This document shows positions 1-6,649 of a stretch of DNA of 6,825 nt, one piece after another. Position numbers and translations under genes: made by a program. A model generated the notes under the pieces. That model was not told the DNA's origin, made no database searches, and saw only the letters and a program-made list of their open reading frames with translations. The number at the start of each line of letters is the position of its first letter. Position 1 is the stretch's first letter. Origin of the DNA: CAADGL01 sp964643885 (GTDB lineage Bacteria; Planctomycetota; Phycisphaerae; UBA1845; Fen-1342); contig CAZXUI010000115.1 of assembly GCA_964643885.1 (NCBI GenBank), positions 1-6,825 of the forward strand, read 5' to 3'.

Positions 1-2230
1 CGTACCAGCCGGGCACGTTGAAGCGCATCTGCGTCCAGGCGAAGACCCACGGGATGGCGCGGAGATTGTCGAAGTCGACCTCGCCGCGGGTGCGGGCGAC
101 GGGGCGCGAGGCGATCGGAAGCGCGCTGATGTGGGCGATGGGCGAGACCTGCGTGTACCAGCTCCAGAAGTCCGGGTCGTCGATCAATTCGCGATAGGCT
201 TCCATCGAGCGGCGGGCGAGCTGCTGCATGAGCTTCGCTTCGGCGGGCGTGAGCGGCTCCGCCGCTTCGGAGGCGTCGGCCTGGGCCAGGATCATGGCGC
301 TGGTGATCTGCTCGAGATGGCGGTGGGCGATATCCGGCAGGGCATAGCGGAAGGAGATGACTTCGCCCTGTTCGGTCATGCGGATGCGGCCGCTGCGGCT
401 GTCGGGGGGCGTGGCGAGGATGGCGCGGTTGGATCGGCCTCCGCCGCGGCCGACGGTCCCTCCGCGGCCGTGAAAGAAGCGGAAGGAGACGCCCCTGGCG
501 CGGCAGACCTGCGCGAGCCGCGACTGGGCGGTGTGCAGGAGCCAGCCGGAAGTGAGGTAGCCGCCGTCCTTGTTGCTGTCGGAATAGCCGAGCATCACTT
601 CCTGGAATCGGCCGCGGGCGTCGACATGGGCGCGATAGGGCGGGCAATCGAGCATTGCCCCCAGCAGGTCCGGGGCTCGGTCCAGGTCGTCGATGGTCTC
701 GAAGAGGGGGACGATGTCGAGCTCGCTGCATCCGGCCACGCGCATGAGCCACTGGACCTCGAGCACGTCGCTGACGGCGTGGGCCATGCTGATGATGTAG
801 CTGCCGATGGCGTCGGGGTCGCGGCGGCGGGCCGCGGCGACGATCTCGAGGACCTCGAGCAGGTCTCGCGCGGCGGGCGAGAGCTGAGCGGCCGGGGGGC
901 GGCGCGTTTTCCGCTTCAGGGCGCTGGCCAGCACGTCGACCTTCTGCGGCTCGGGCAGGGCGGCGTAGTCGCCGCAGGTCCCGGCGGCCGCGAGCAGCTC
1001 GCTGACGACCTGTTCATGCACGGCGCTGTGCTGGCGGATGTCGAGCGCCGCGAGATGGAAGCCGAAGACGCGGACTTTCAGCAGCAGCTCGGCCAGGCCG
1101 CTGGATTCGACGATCTCGGGCATTTTCAGCCTGCGGAGGCTCTCGGCCAGGAGCTCCAGATCGGCGGCGAAGGCGGCGGCGTCGTAGTCCCCGTCCCGCT
1201 CTGCGGCCGCGGCGAGGCGGCTGCGCATGTGAATCAGCTTGAGGCGGAACGGCTCATGACGCAGGCGGGCCATGGTCTGCTCCGGAACGAGGTCCGCGAG
1301 CTGCTCGGGCTGGACGCTGGCGGTCAGCTCGGGCGGGACGGGAAGCCGGCGGGTGGAGATGCTCAGCAGGCGGGTCAGCTCCTCGAGCTTTTCCTGGTAG
1401 AGCTGGAGCGCGGCCTGGCGGTGCAGGTGGAGGCTCTCGCGGGTCACATCGGGCGTGACGCGCGGGTTTCCGTCGCGGTCGCCGCCGATCCAGGTGCGAT
1501 AGCGGAGCAGCGCGGCGGGCGGCGTGCGTGTGTCGTAGTACTGGGCGAGGGCGTCTGACACGTCGCGAACGATGCGCGGCACGGCCTCCCAGATGGACGT
1601 GGTCAGGAAGTAGAGCGAGCCTTCGATCTCTTCCAGGACGCTGAGGCGCTCGATGCGGACTTCGTCGGTGGCGTAGAGCAGGAGGACGAACTCGTGAATG
1701 GACTGCTCGATGCGGCGGCGGGCGGCCGCGTCGTCGGCCAGCTCATTGAGGGCGATGAGGTGCTCGGTGATGGCGCGCTGCTTGAGTAACAGCGTGCGGC
1801 GGCGGGATTCGGTCGGGTGCGCGGTGAGCGTGGGCTGGATGTCGAGCCGGTCGAGGATGGATCGGACGGCCTGGAGCGGCAGGCCGCGGGCCTTTAGCTG
1901 TGCGACGGCCTGCGCAATCGATTCGCGGCGGGGCGAGAAGGGGGTGGCCTGCTGCTGGCGGCGGCGATTGATGCGGACGATGGCCACCTTCTCGGCCTGG
2001 TTTCGCAGGTGGAAGCGGAGCGTGAGCGACTTGATCAGCTCGCGGATCTCGTCGAGCGAGAGGGCGGCGATGCGGCGGCGGGCGGCCTCGAAGCCGTGCG
2101 GCTCGCTCTCGCGGCAGAGGCGCAGGATCTCTTCGCATAGGCGCGTGTGGCCGGGCGGGCCGAGGCGCTCGAGCACGTCGGCCTGCATGGCGGTCAACAG
2201 CGCAGTATCTCTCTCGAGTTCGCTGGTCAT
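1..2230 (-). CDS. ppc: Phosphoenolpyruvate carboxylase, C-terminus missing (window edge)
   Basis: This cytosolic enzyme adds bicarbonate to phosphoenolpyruvate to give oxaloacetate and phosphate, refilling the TCA cycle. 743 codons are visible from an ATG at 2230 to the left edge. All the family signatures read in one frame: LTAHPTE with His138 (numbered as catalytic His138 of the E. coli enzyme), GGDRDGNP around residues 249-256, DIRQ with Arg399, GYSDSNKDGG with Lys554, and the glycine loop HGRGGTVGRGG with His587, Arg589 and Arg595 (E. coli His579, Arg581, Arg587). The visible end, LRAIPWVFAWTQMR followed by PGWY, matches the conserved block roughly 150-200 residues before the C-terminus, so the rest should lie just outside the window; the C-terminal aspartate-inhibition residues cannot be judged. 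The start is supported by the alignment offset of zero at His138 and by the MTSELERD N-terminus; the ribosome-binding site is weak (only a short AGGG-like stretch). It lies 301 bp downstream of ccsA behind hairpin-forming DNA and is probably transcribed separately. No frameshift seen. The identity is secure. Confidence 0.97.
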   Translation of the reverse strand, partial: MTSELERDTALLTAMQADVLERLGPPGHTRLCEEILRLCRESEPHGFEAARRRIAALSLDEIRELIKSLTLRFHLRNQAEKVAIVRINRRRQQQATPFSPRRESIAQAVAQLKARGLPLQAVRSILDRLDIQPTLTAHPTESRRRTLLLKQRAITEHLIALNELADDAAARRRIEQSIHEFVLLLYATDEVRIERLSVLEEIEGSLYFLTTSIWEAVPRIVRDVSDALAQYYDTRTPPAALLRYRTWIGGDRDGNPRVTPDVTRESLHLHRQAALQLYQEKLEELTRLLSISTRRLPVPPELTASVQPEQLADLVPEQTMARLRHEPFRLKLIHMRSRLAAAAERDGDYDAAAFAADLELLAESLRRLKMPEIVESSGLAELLLKVRVFGFHLAALDIRQHSAVHEQVVSELLAAAGTCGDYAALPEPQKVDVLASALKRKTRRPPAAQLSPAARDLLEVLEIVAAARRRDPDAIGSYIISMAHAVSDVLEVQWLMRVAGCSELDIVPLFETIDDLDRAPDLLGAMLDCPPYRAHVDARGRFQEVMLGYSDSNKDGGYLTSGWLLHTAQSRLAQVCRARGVSFRFFHGRGGTVGRGGGRSNRAILATPPDSRSGRIRMTEQGEVISFRYALPDIAHRHLEQITSAMILAQADASEAAEPLTPAEAKLMQQLARRSMEAYRELIDDPDFWSWYTQVSPIAHISALPIASRPVARTRGEVDFDNLRAIPWVFAWTQMRFNVPGWY

Positions 2231-2352
2231 GGCCCTGATGTAAGAAGGGTAGCTCTCGCGTGCGGGGATGTCATGGGGGCGGGCGCCGAGTCCGCAGGCT
2301 CGACGCAGCCGCGCGTGACGTGCAGGACCGGGTTCGAGCGCGGTTGGTCATA

Positions 2353-2387
2353 GCTCCCGCACCATGGGGAGCGCGGGCGTCGCCCGC
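2353..2387. repeat. Two adjacent inverted repeats
   Basis: GCTCCC at 2353-2358 pairs with GGGAGC at 2367-2372 across an 8-base loop. Directly abutting it, GCGGGCG at 2373-2379 and CGCCCGC at 2381-2387 form a near-perfect 15-base palindrome around a single central T. Two hairpins back to back without spacing are unlikely in random sequence even at this GC content. They lie beside the similar hairpin at 2396-2416 and probably belong to the same repeat cluster. Function unknown; transcript 3' end protection or a REP-like element are the plausible readings. Confidence 0.6.
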
Positions 2388-2395
2388 AATCAGAG

Positions 2396-2416
2396 CCCCG
2401 TGCGCCAAGCACGGGG
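2396..2416. repeat. Perfect 8-bp hairpin, inverted copy of the repeat module
   Basis: CCCCGTGC (2396-2403) and GCACGGGG (2409-2416) form a perfect 8-bp stem over a 5-base loop. Read on the minus strand, the core is GCTTGGCGC (2402-2410), followed after the stem by CTCTGATT (2388-2395). That same order, a GCTTGGCGC core inside a hairpin and then TCTGAT, occurs twice on the plus strand at 2438-2505, so this is a third, inverted and diverged copy of one module. The outer GGGTCC (2414-2419) can also pair with GGACCC (2433-2438), giving an alternative fold that links this copy to the tandem pair. Confidence 0.7.
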
Positions 2417-2437
2417 TCCATTGGTCGCCGAGGGACC

Positions 2438-2505
2438 CGCCGCTTGGCGCGGGCAGTTCTGATGCGCGGCGCGCCGCTTGGCGCGGCGGATTCTGATTCG
2501 CCGGC
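2438..2505 (+). repeat. Tandem 34-bp repeat, two copies with hairpin cores
   Basis: Two direct copies lie end to end with a 34-bp period, at about 2438-2471 and 2472-2505. The first 15 bases, CGCCGCTTGGCGCGG, are identical in both (2438-2452 and 2472-2486). TTCTGAT is also shared at the same offset (2457-2463 and 2491-2497), while the bases between differ. Each copy folds on a GCTT loop: CGCC/GGCG at 2438-2449 in the first, and a 6-bp CGCGCC/GGCGCG stem at 2470-2485 in the second. The start and end of the unit are approximate. The conserved stem plus TCTGAT tail suggests a dispersed family of intergenic repeats, not chance similarity. Confidence 0.7.
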
Positions 2506-2531
2506 TGTACAGGGCGCGACTACCGCCCGCG

Positions 2532-4745
2532 TCAGGTGTAGCTGTGCAGTCCGAAGACGAAGAAATTCACGAAGCACCAGTTGAAAACCATCATCAGGCA
2601 GCCGCCCAGGCTGAGCCACGCGGTCCACAAGGCCCGGTCCTTCGTGACGAAGCGAACGTGAATGAGGATGACGTAGATGATCCACGTGTTGAGAGCGAAG
2701 ACCTCCTTGGGGTCCCAGCCCCACGGGCGGCCCCAGGAGTAGTCGGCCCAGACCGCCCCCAACACGATGCCGACGAAGAGCAGCACGAACACCAGATGCA
2801 GGATGATCACGTGGCACGTGTCGAATTGCTCCAGCCAGGTGGGCAGCGGGGCGCCGTCACATTCGCTGCCGGGAGCCGGGGACGCGGGCGATGCAGATGT
2901 GAAACCGCGCGAACCCGGACCGGCCGCGACCGACTGCGGCGATGAGCCCGCAGCCGCGCCGGCCGGCGCGAGGGTCGCTTCCGGGCTGCTGCGGATCACG
3001 GCTCGGCCGACGCGTGTGAGCAGCGTCCAGACCAGGCCGCCCGCGGCCATGATGATCGCCATGGCAGACACAAACGCGAACGGCGTCAGAGCGATCAGGG
3101 CGGCGCAGAAGGCCAGCACGCCGATGGACCAGCGGGCGCTGCCGCGCAGCCGGCCGGGAAACAACTGCATCAGCGGCAATGAGACGAAGGCGACGGTGGC
3201 CAGCAGACTGAAGGCGGGCAGGATGTCCGGCAGCGGCGGACGCGAGCCGTCGACCGCCGGCGGCGTGTCGTAGATCCAAAGCCCGGTCGCGATCCACGTG
3301 CTCAGGCCGCCGGCCGCGACGAGCAGACCGGCCGTCGTGGACTGCCGTGGGGCGCGGACCAGGTAGTAGCCGAAGAGGTAGGCCGCGGCGATGACGGCGG
3401 CCAGAGCGATCAGCGCATAGGAAAGGATGATCAGGACCGTGTGAATGCGGAGCATGACGTCGTCGAGAATCCCCATCAGCGTCGTCAACGTGCCGCCGCC
3501 GGGGATGACGTGCGCGGCCAGCACGAGCGCGAGAAAACCCGTGACGTTGGCGGCCAGCAGGAAGATGCGTCGGCGGAAAGTCAGCTCCAGCAGCAGGGCG
3601 ACGACGTTGCCGGCCCAGGCCGAGGCGACGACCGCCTCGAACATGTTCGCCACCGGAATGCGACCGAGGATCGACCACCGCAGGACCAGGCCACAGGCGT
3701 GCACGGCCAGCGCGAGCAACGTGACAATCAAGGCCGTAACCAGCGCCAGGCGCCAGTTCGTGACCAGGGCCCAGATGCTCAGGAGCGCGGCGACGGCGTA
3801 CAGCGCGTATCCCCAGGTGAACTTGCCGAAGGCGTAGTAGCGGGCCTCTGCCGAAAGCTGCGTGCGGCCGGGGTACAGGCCGAGCGGCGCGAGTTGCGGC
3901 AGCGTGTCGGCGAGCGCGTCGAGTGCCGATTGCGCGGCGGCCGCGTCCCCGGCGAGCCAGGCCCGCTTCAGACGGGCCCAGGGGACGAGGACGGCCAGCG
4001 CCTGGTCGGAAGTGATGCTTCTCAGCGGCGGGCCGACGGCCTCGCGCGAGAGCCCGGCCGAGGCGAGCAGCTCGTCCGGCAGGCTGGCGCGCAGGTCATG
4101 GGGCGTGTGCCAGGGGTGTGCCATGTCGCCGGCCGGATCGGGGACGATCGTCAGGCCGCGTTCGAGCTCGAAGGCGACGAACTGCGCGGCGCGAACGCGA
4201 TTGACGGCGGGCTGCATGCGGACCTGTGTTTCCAGCTCGGCGAGGCGCTGCTGCACGCGTGTGTCGGCCAGTTCGCGCGGCGTCATCCGGCCGGTGGAGA
4301 GGATGCGCGCGCGAGCGGCGTCAGACAGGTCGGCGCCCAGGTGCGCCCGCAGGCCGCGGTCGCCGATGTAGACGATCGGTGTGTCGGCGTGGAGGTCGCG
4401 GCGCAGGAGCCACTCGAAGAGCGACGCGGCCGGCGAAAGGCCGGGCAGGCTCTCGCGGCCGGTGAGGCGTGCCAGCGTCTCCCGCGCGAAGGATTCGAGC
4501 GACTTGTAGCGGCCTGCGTCCTGAACGGCGATCAGTCGGGCCTGCGACCAGTCGATCTGCCGGTCGAGTGCGGCGGCGTGCGCGAGCGCGGCGGGTGGGC
4601 CGACTTCAGCGGCCGCAGCGACTTCGGTGGCCGCGGCGCAGGTGAAACAGAGCAGCCCGGCGGCGAGCCGCCGGGCGAGCGCGTGCGCACGGTCGCCGGT
4701 CCTGCGTGGCGTTCGAGCGTCTCGGGTTGGAGCGGGCCGGTTCAT
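2532..4745 (-). CDS. ccsA: CcsA-type cytochrome c biogenesis (haem lyase) protein, long form
   Basis: This is an integral membrane protein of System II cytochrome c maturation, which exports haem and joins it to CXnCH motifs outside the cytoplasmic membrane. Of its 737 residues, 1-45 look like an Arg-rich signal peptide (hydrophobic core LAAGLLCFTCAAA). Residues 50-308 are soluble, with no membrane helix, and carry the stretch DAGRYKSLESFARETL. Helices follow from about 310 to 462, including VANMFEAV (CcsA PxxNxYE-like site) and LRIHTVLIILSYA with His435. The WWD haem-handling motif WGRPWGWDPKE is at 671-681, then ILIHVRF with His696 and the typical terminal GLHSY with His734. Between 468 and 640 there are about four extra helices and a low-complexity linker. 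ATG 4745 lies 30 bp after the octaheme cytochrome stop, so the two are probably co-transcribed; only a weak GGCGAG-like ribosome site precedes it. No separate CcsB/ResB gene is in the window, and the N-terminal part lacks the helices of a ResB domain, so this is not an ordinary CcsBA fusion. The family is certain; its client is inferred. Confidence 0.93.
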   Translation of the reverse strand: MNRPAPTRDARTPRRTGDRAHALARRLAAGLLCFTCAAATEVAAAAEVGPPAALAHAAALDRQIDWSQARLIAVQDAGRYKSLESFARETLARLTGRESLPGLSPAASLFEWLLRRDLHADTPIVYIGDRGLRAHLGADLSDAARARILSTGRMTPRELADTRVQQRLAELETQVRMQPAVNRVRAAQFVAFELERGLTIVPDPAGDMAHPWHTPHDLRASLPDELLASAGLSREAVGPPLRSITSDQALAVLVPWARLKRAWLAGDAAAAQSALDALADTLPQLAPLGLYPGRTQLSAEARYYAFGKFTWGYALYAVAALLSIWALVTNWRLALVTALIVTLLALAVHACGLVLRWSILGRIPVANMFEAVVASAWAGNVVALLLELTFRRRIFLLAANVTGFLALVLAAHVIPGGGTLTTLMGILDDVMLRIHTVLIILSYALIALAAVIAAAYLFGYYLVRAPRQSTTAGLLVAAGGLSTWIATGLWIYDTPPAVDGSRPPLPDILPAFSLLATVAFVSLPLMQLFPGRLRGSARWSIGVLAFCAALIALTPFAFVSAMAIIMAAGGLVWTLLTRVGRAVIRSSPEATLAPAGAAAGSSPQSVAAGPGSRGFTSASPASPAPGSECDGAPLPTWLEQFDTCHVIILHLVFVLLFVGIVLGAVWADYSWGRPWGWDPKEVFALNTWIIYVILIHVRFVTKDRALWTAWLSLGGCLMMVFNWCFVNFFVFGLHSYT
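2835..3008 (-). other. Low-complexity Ala/Ser/Pro/Gly linker inside CcsA
   Basis: Codons 580-637 of the CcsA-like protein encode a hydrophilic, presumably disordered stretch dominated by Ala, Ser, Pro and Gly, for example AGAAAGSSPQS. It falls between the extra helix block and the final WWD-containing block. The frame stays open and the conserved CcsA C-terminus follows in the same frame, so it is a real insertion and not a frameshift. It would make a flexible hinge between two membrane modules. Its length is likely to vary between relatives. Confidence 0.75.
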
Positions 4746-4755
4746 GTTGACGTCT

Positions 4756-4768
4756 CGCCCGGCGGGCG
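4756..4768 (-). promoter_or_regulatory. Small GC hairpin in the cytochrome-ccsA gap
   Basis: CGCCCG and CGGGCG flank a single base here, within the 30-bp spacer. The hairpin arm nearer ccsA overlaps the only purine-rich bases (GGGCGAG on the minus strand, 4754-4760) that could act as the ccsA ribosome-binding site. It might lower translation of ccsA relative to the cytochrome. In DNA this GC-rich a 6-bp palindrome may be chance. Confidence 0.3.
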
Positions 4769-4775
4769 CGTGGCG

Positions 4776-6404
4776 TTAGCGATGCGGCTGCGTCGGCGGG
4801 GCGGCACGCGTCGCGGGTCCGCCGGTACGCTGTTCGAGCCACTCGCCGGAGGCGTGGCAGTCGCGGCAGAGCAGCAGCGGCCCGCCGGAGTGGCACTGAT
4901 CGCAGCGGAGCTGATCGTGGCCGACGAGCATCATCGAGTGGACGAACGTGCCCGGAGCGACGGCGGTCGGGTGCCCTTCGACGGGCTGGAGCACCTCGTG
5001 GCAGACGGTGCAGTCGTTGGAGATCACTTTGCCGTCCGCGGCGACGTGCTTGCCGTCGTGGCAGCGGAAGCAGCCGGCGGATTCAAGGTGACCGACGTTT
5101 TCCAGGTAGACCTGCCAATCCACCCTCATCTCGGGGAAGAAGTTCTGGCGATAGGCCTCGATCACGCCGTTGACGGAGGTCTCGATCCAGTCGCGGCGTG
5201 ACTGCCAGAGGTCGGGATACTGCTCACGATAGAAGCGCGTCAGGCGCTCGCGGATGGCGTCGACCGCGCTCTGCCGGTCTGGGTACTTGACCGTCAGCGC
5301 GGCGACCGCCTCGCGCTTGATGAAGGGCAGCTCGGGGGCGATGCGGCCGACTTCGAGGAACAAATCGACGGCCTTCTGGGGGGAACGGAAGTGATGCGCG
5401 CCGCGGTTGTGGCAATCCATGCAGTCGACGACGCGGTGGTGGCCGGGGGGCGGCGGGGCGTCGTGCGGCTGGCCGTCGGAGCGGTAGACGCGCACCTCGC
5501 CGCTGGTCGTGGTGAAGCGGACCCAGGGAATGTTCTGGAGGTGCTCGTCGCTGGCGACGAACTCGATCTTGCCGCTGGTGAGCATGTGCATGTGGATGCC
5601 CTCGAGGCGGCCGATGGATTCATCCGCCCCACCGACGTGCAGCAGCATCTTGACCACGCGGCGGGTGTTCTCCTCATCCGGTGAATAGTGGATGTACTCG
5701 CGGTATTGCGAGCCGAAGAACTTGGTGGGCCAGTGGCAGCGCTCGCAGGTCTCGCGAGCCGGGCGCAGCTCGGTGATCGCCGGCGGGATGGGGCGCGAGA
5801 AGGTATCGAACCAGACGGCGAAGACCTGGCGGACGCCGGAAATCTTCGACTTGACGAACCAGTCGGCGCCTTCGCCGATGTGGCACTCGGCGCAGGTCAC
5901 GCGGGCGTGGGGCGAGGTTGCGTGGGCCGTGGCCTGCGGCTCCATGACGCTGTGGCAGGCCCGCCCGCAGAACTCCGTAGACTCGGTGTAGTGATAGCCC
6001 TCGTAGCCGCTGATCGCCAACAGCGGGAAAACGACGAAGAAGCTGATGAACACGAACGCCACCGCGCGGCGGCGGGTGCCCTTGTCGTTCAGGTCGAGCT
6101 CGGGCAGGCGCAGCGTGCTGAGGCGGCCGGAGCGGCGAAGCGAGCGGTATTTGAGCAGCAGGCCCAGCGGCGTGATCGCCAGTCCGGCGACGAAGACGCC
6201 GGGCAGAATCATGAAGCCGAGGATGTCGAGATAGGGGTTCGAGTCGTGCACCAGCAGCTTGAAGATCAGGAAGGTGACGACCATCGCCGCGCCGAGGATT
6301 ACGAGCGACAGCCCGATCAGGCTGATCGGGTGGCCCCACAGGCTGACGGCGGGCTGGCTGCCGGGCTGGCCGCCAGCGGGCTCTCCGGCGGCGAGATCGG
6401 CCAT
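4776..6404 (-). CDS. Membrane-anchored octaheme c-type cytochrome, NapC/NirT-like
   Basis: A 542-residue redox protein expected to take electrons from the quinol pool and pass them to a periplasmic partner. Three predicted membrane helices lie at about 27-51, 59-84 and 113-133, and the rest should be periplasmic. Eight haem-attachment motifs follow: CGRACH (146-151, a CX3CH), CAECH (171-175), CERCH (220-224), CMDCH (328-332), CFRCH (445-449), CTVCH (465-469), CDQCH (501-505) and CRDCH (513-517). The first has CHSVM, a Met three residues after the haem His, resembling the Met near haem 1 in NrfH. SPHARVTCAECH and LRPARETCERCH are typical of NapC/NirT-like multihaem proteins. Classical NapC and NrfH have one helix and four haems, so this protein has two more helices and a compact C-terminal four-haem cluster. 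ATG 6404 was chosen over the upstream in-frame start at 6506 because AGGAG sits 7 bases before it and the extra 34 residues lack membrane or motif content. It is followed after 30 bp by ccsA, its likely maturation factor. Electron acceptor unknown. Confidence 0.92.
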   Translation of the reverse strand: MADLAAGEPAGGQPGSQPAVSLWGHPISLIGLSLVILGAAMVVTFLIFKLLVHDSNPYLDILGFMILPGVFVAGLAITPLGLLLKYRSLRRSGRLSTLRLPELDLNDKGTRRRAVAFVFISFFVVFPLLAISGYEGYHYTESTEFCGRACHSVMEPQATAHATSPHARVTCAECHIGEGADWFVKSKISGVRQVFAVWFDTFSRPIPPAITELRPARETCERCHWPTKFFGSQYREYIHYSPDEENTRRVVKMLLHVGGADESIGRLEGIHMHMLTSGKIEFVASDEHLQNIPWVRFTTTSGEVRVYRSDGQPHDAPPPPGHHRVVDCMDCHNRGAHHFRSPQKAVDLFLEVGRIAPELPFIKREAVAALTVKYPDRQSAVDAIRERLTRFYREQYPDLWQSRRDWIETSVNGVIEAYRQNFFPEMRVDWQVYLENVGHLESAGCFRCHDGKHVAADGKVISNDCTVCHEVLQPVEGHPTAVAPGTFVHSMMLVGHDQLRCDQCHSGGPLLLCRDCHASGEWLEQRTGGPATRAAPPTQPHR

Positions 6405-6411
6405 CACGCAG

Positions 6412-6416
6412 CTCCT
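6412..6416 (-). promoter_or_regulatory. Ribosome-binding site of the octaheme cytochrome
   Basis: AGGAG on the minus strand ends 7 bases before the ATG at 6404-6402, an ideal Shine-Dalgarno spacing. It decides the start in favour of MADLAAGEP over the longer in-frame reading from 6506, which has no comparable site. Confidence 0.8.
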
Positions 6417-6532
6417 GTGGGCGGGTTGTGCGGCCGGCCCGGACCGGCGACACGCGAAGCTTGGATCGAGCGAGACAGGCCGGGCGGCGCGACAGGTATC
6501 ACGCAATTCCTCGAAGCGAATCCAGTCAGCGC

Positions 6533-6561
6533 ATTGTGGATTGCGCGAAATGGCGTGTCAA
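6533..6561 (-). promoter_or_regulatory. Candidate sigma70-type promoter for the cytochrome-ccsA operon
   Basis: On the minus strand a perfect -35 box TTGACA (6561-6556) is followed after exactly 17 bases by CACAAT (6538-6533), which matches four of six bases of TATAAT. Transcription would begin near 6525, giving a leader of about 120 bases before the cytochrome ATG. The surrounding 245-bp gap (6405-6649) is locally more AT-rich than the coding DNA, as expected for a promoter. I see no other gene or clear intrinsic terminator in this gap. No regulator operator is recognisable. Confidence 0.5.
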
Positions 6562-6649
6562 TCTGGAGCCGTGCGGTACGGATTGCTTCTGCTCCCGCCG
6601 CGAAGGACACACGGGCCGCGGAGCTACGCCTTGGACCGGGAGACCGTCG

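Larger units (their letters stand above)
2231..2531. other. Repeat-rich spacer between ccsA and ppc
   Basis: I see no credible gene in these 301 bases. Open frames crossing the spacer have no ribosome-binding site or recognisable domain, and some extend antisense into real genes. The half next to ccsA (about 2353-2505) is packed with inverted repeats and a tandem duplication, listed separately. The half next to ppc (2231-2352) must hold the ppc leader, but I find no convincing -35/-10 pair there. None of the hairpins is followed by a T-run in the leftward direction, so none is a standard intrinsic terminator, although stable GC hairpins here could still protect or end the ccsA transcript. Confidence 0.7.

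Noticed and set aside
131..1558. Long 475-codon open frame on the plus strand
   Set aside because: It is antisense to ppc in exact codon register. High GC at third positions leaves the opposite strand free of stops; its translation has no domain, and the minus strand carries all the PEP carboxylase motifs.
2396..2416. Intrinsic terminator of ccsA
   Set aside because: The stem is perfect, but no T-run follows it in the leftward direction, so I list it as a repeat and not as a terminator.
2353..2505. CRISPR array
   Set aside because: Only two tandem copies with a 34-bp period and no unique spacers between them; the copies are palindromic and abut directly.
2227..2817. 196-codon minus-strand frame covering the ccsA-ppc spacer
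   Set aside because: It overlaps the conserved C-terminus of ccsA in another frame, then passes through the hairpin repeats. No ribosome site or domain supports it.
3441..5201. 586-codon open frame on the plus strand
   Set aside because: It runs antisense across both ccsA and the octaheme gene, including the gap between them. The product is low-complexity with no recognisable motif, whereas the opposite strand has clear family signatures.
6405..6506. Upstream extension of the octaheme cytochrome to the in-frame start at 6506
   Set aside because: The extra 34 residues have no matching feature, and AGGAG is correctly placed only for the ATG at 6404.
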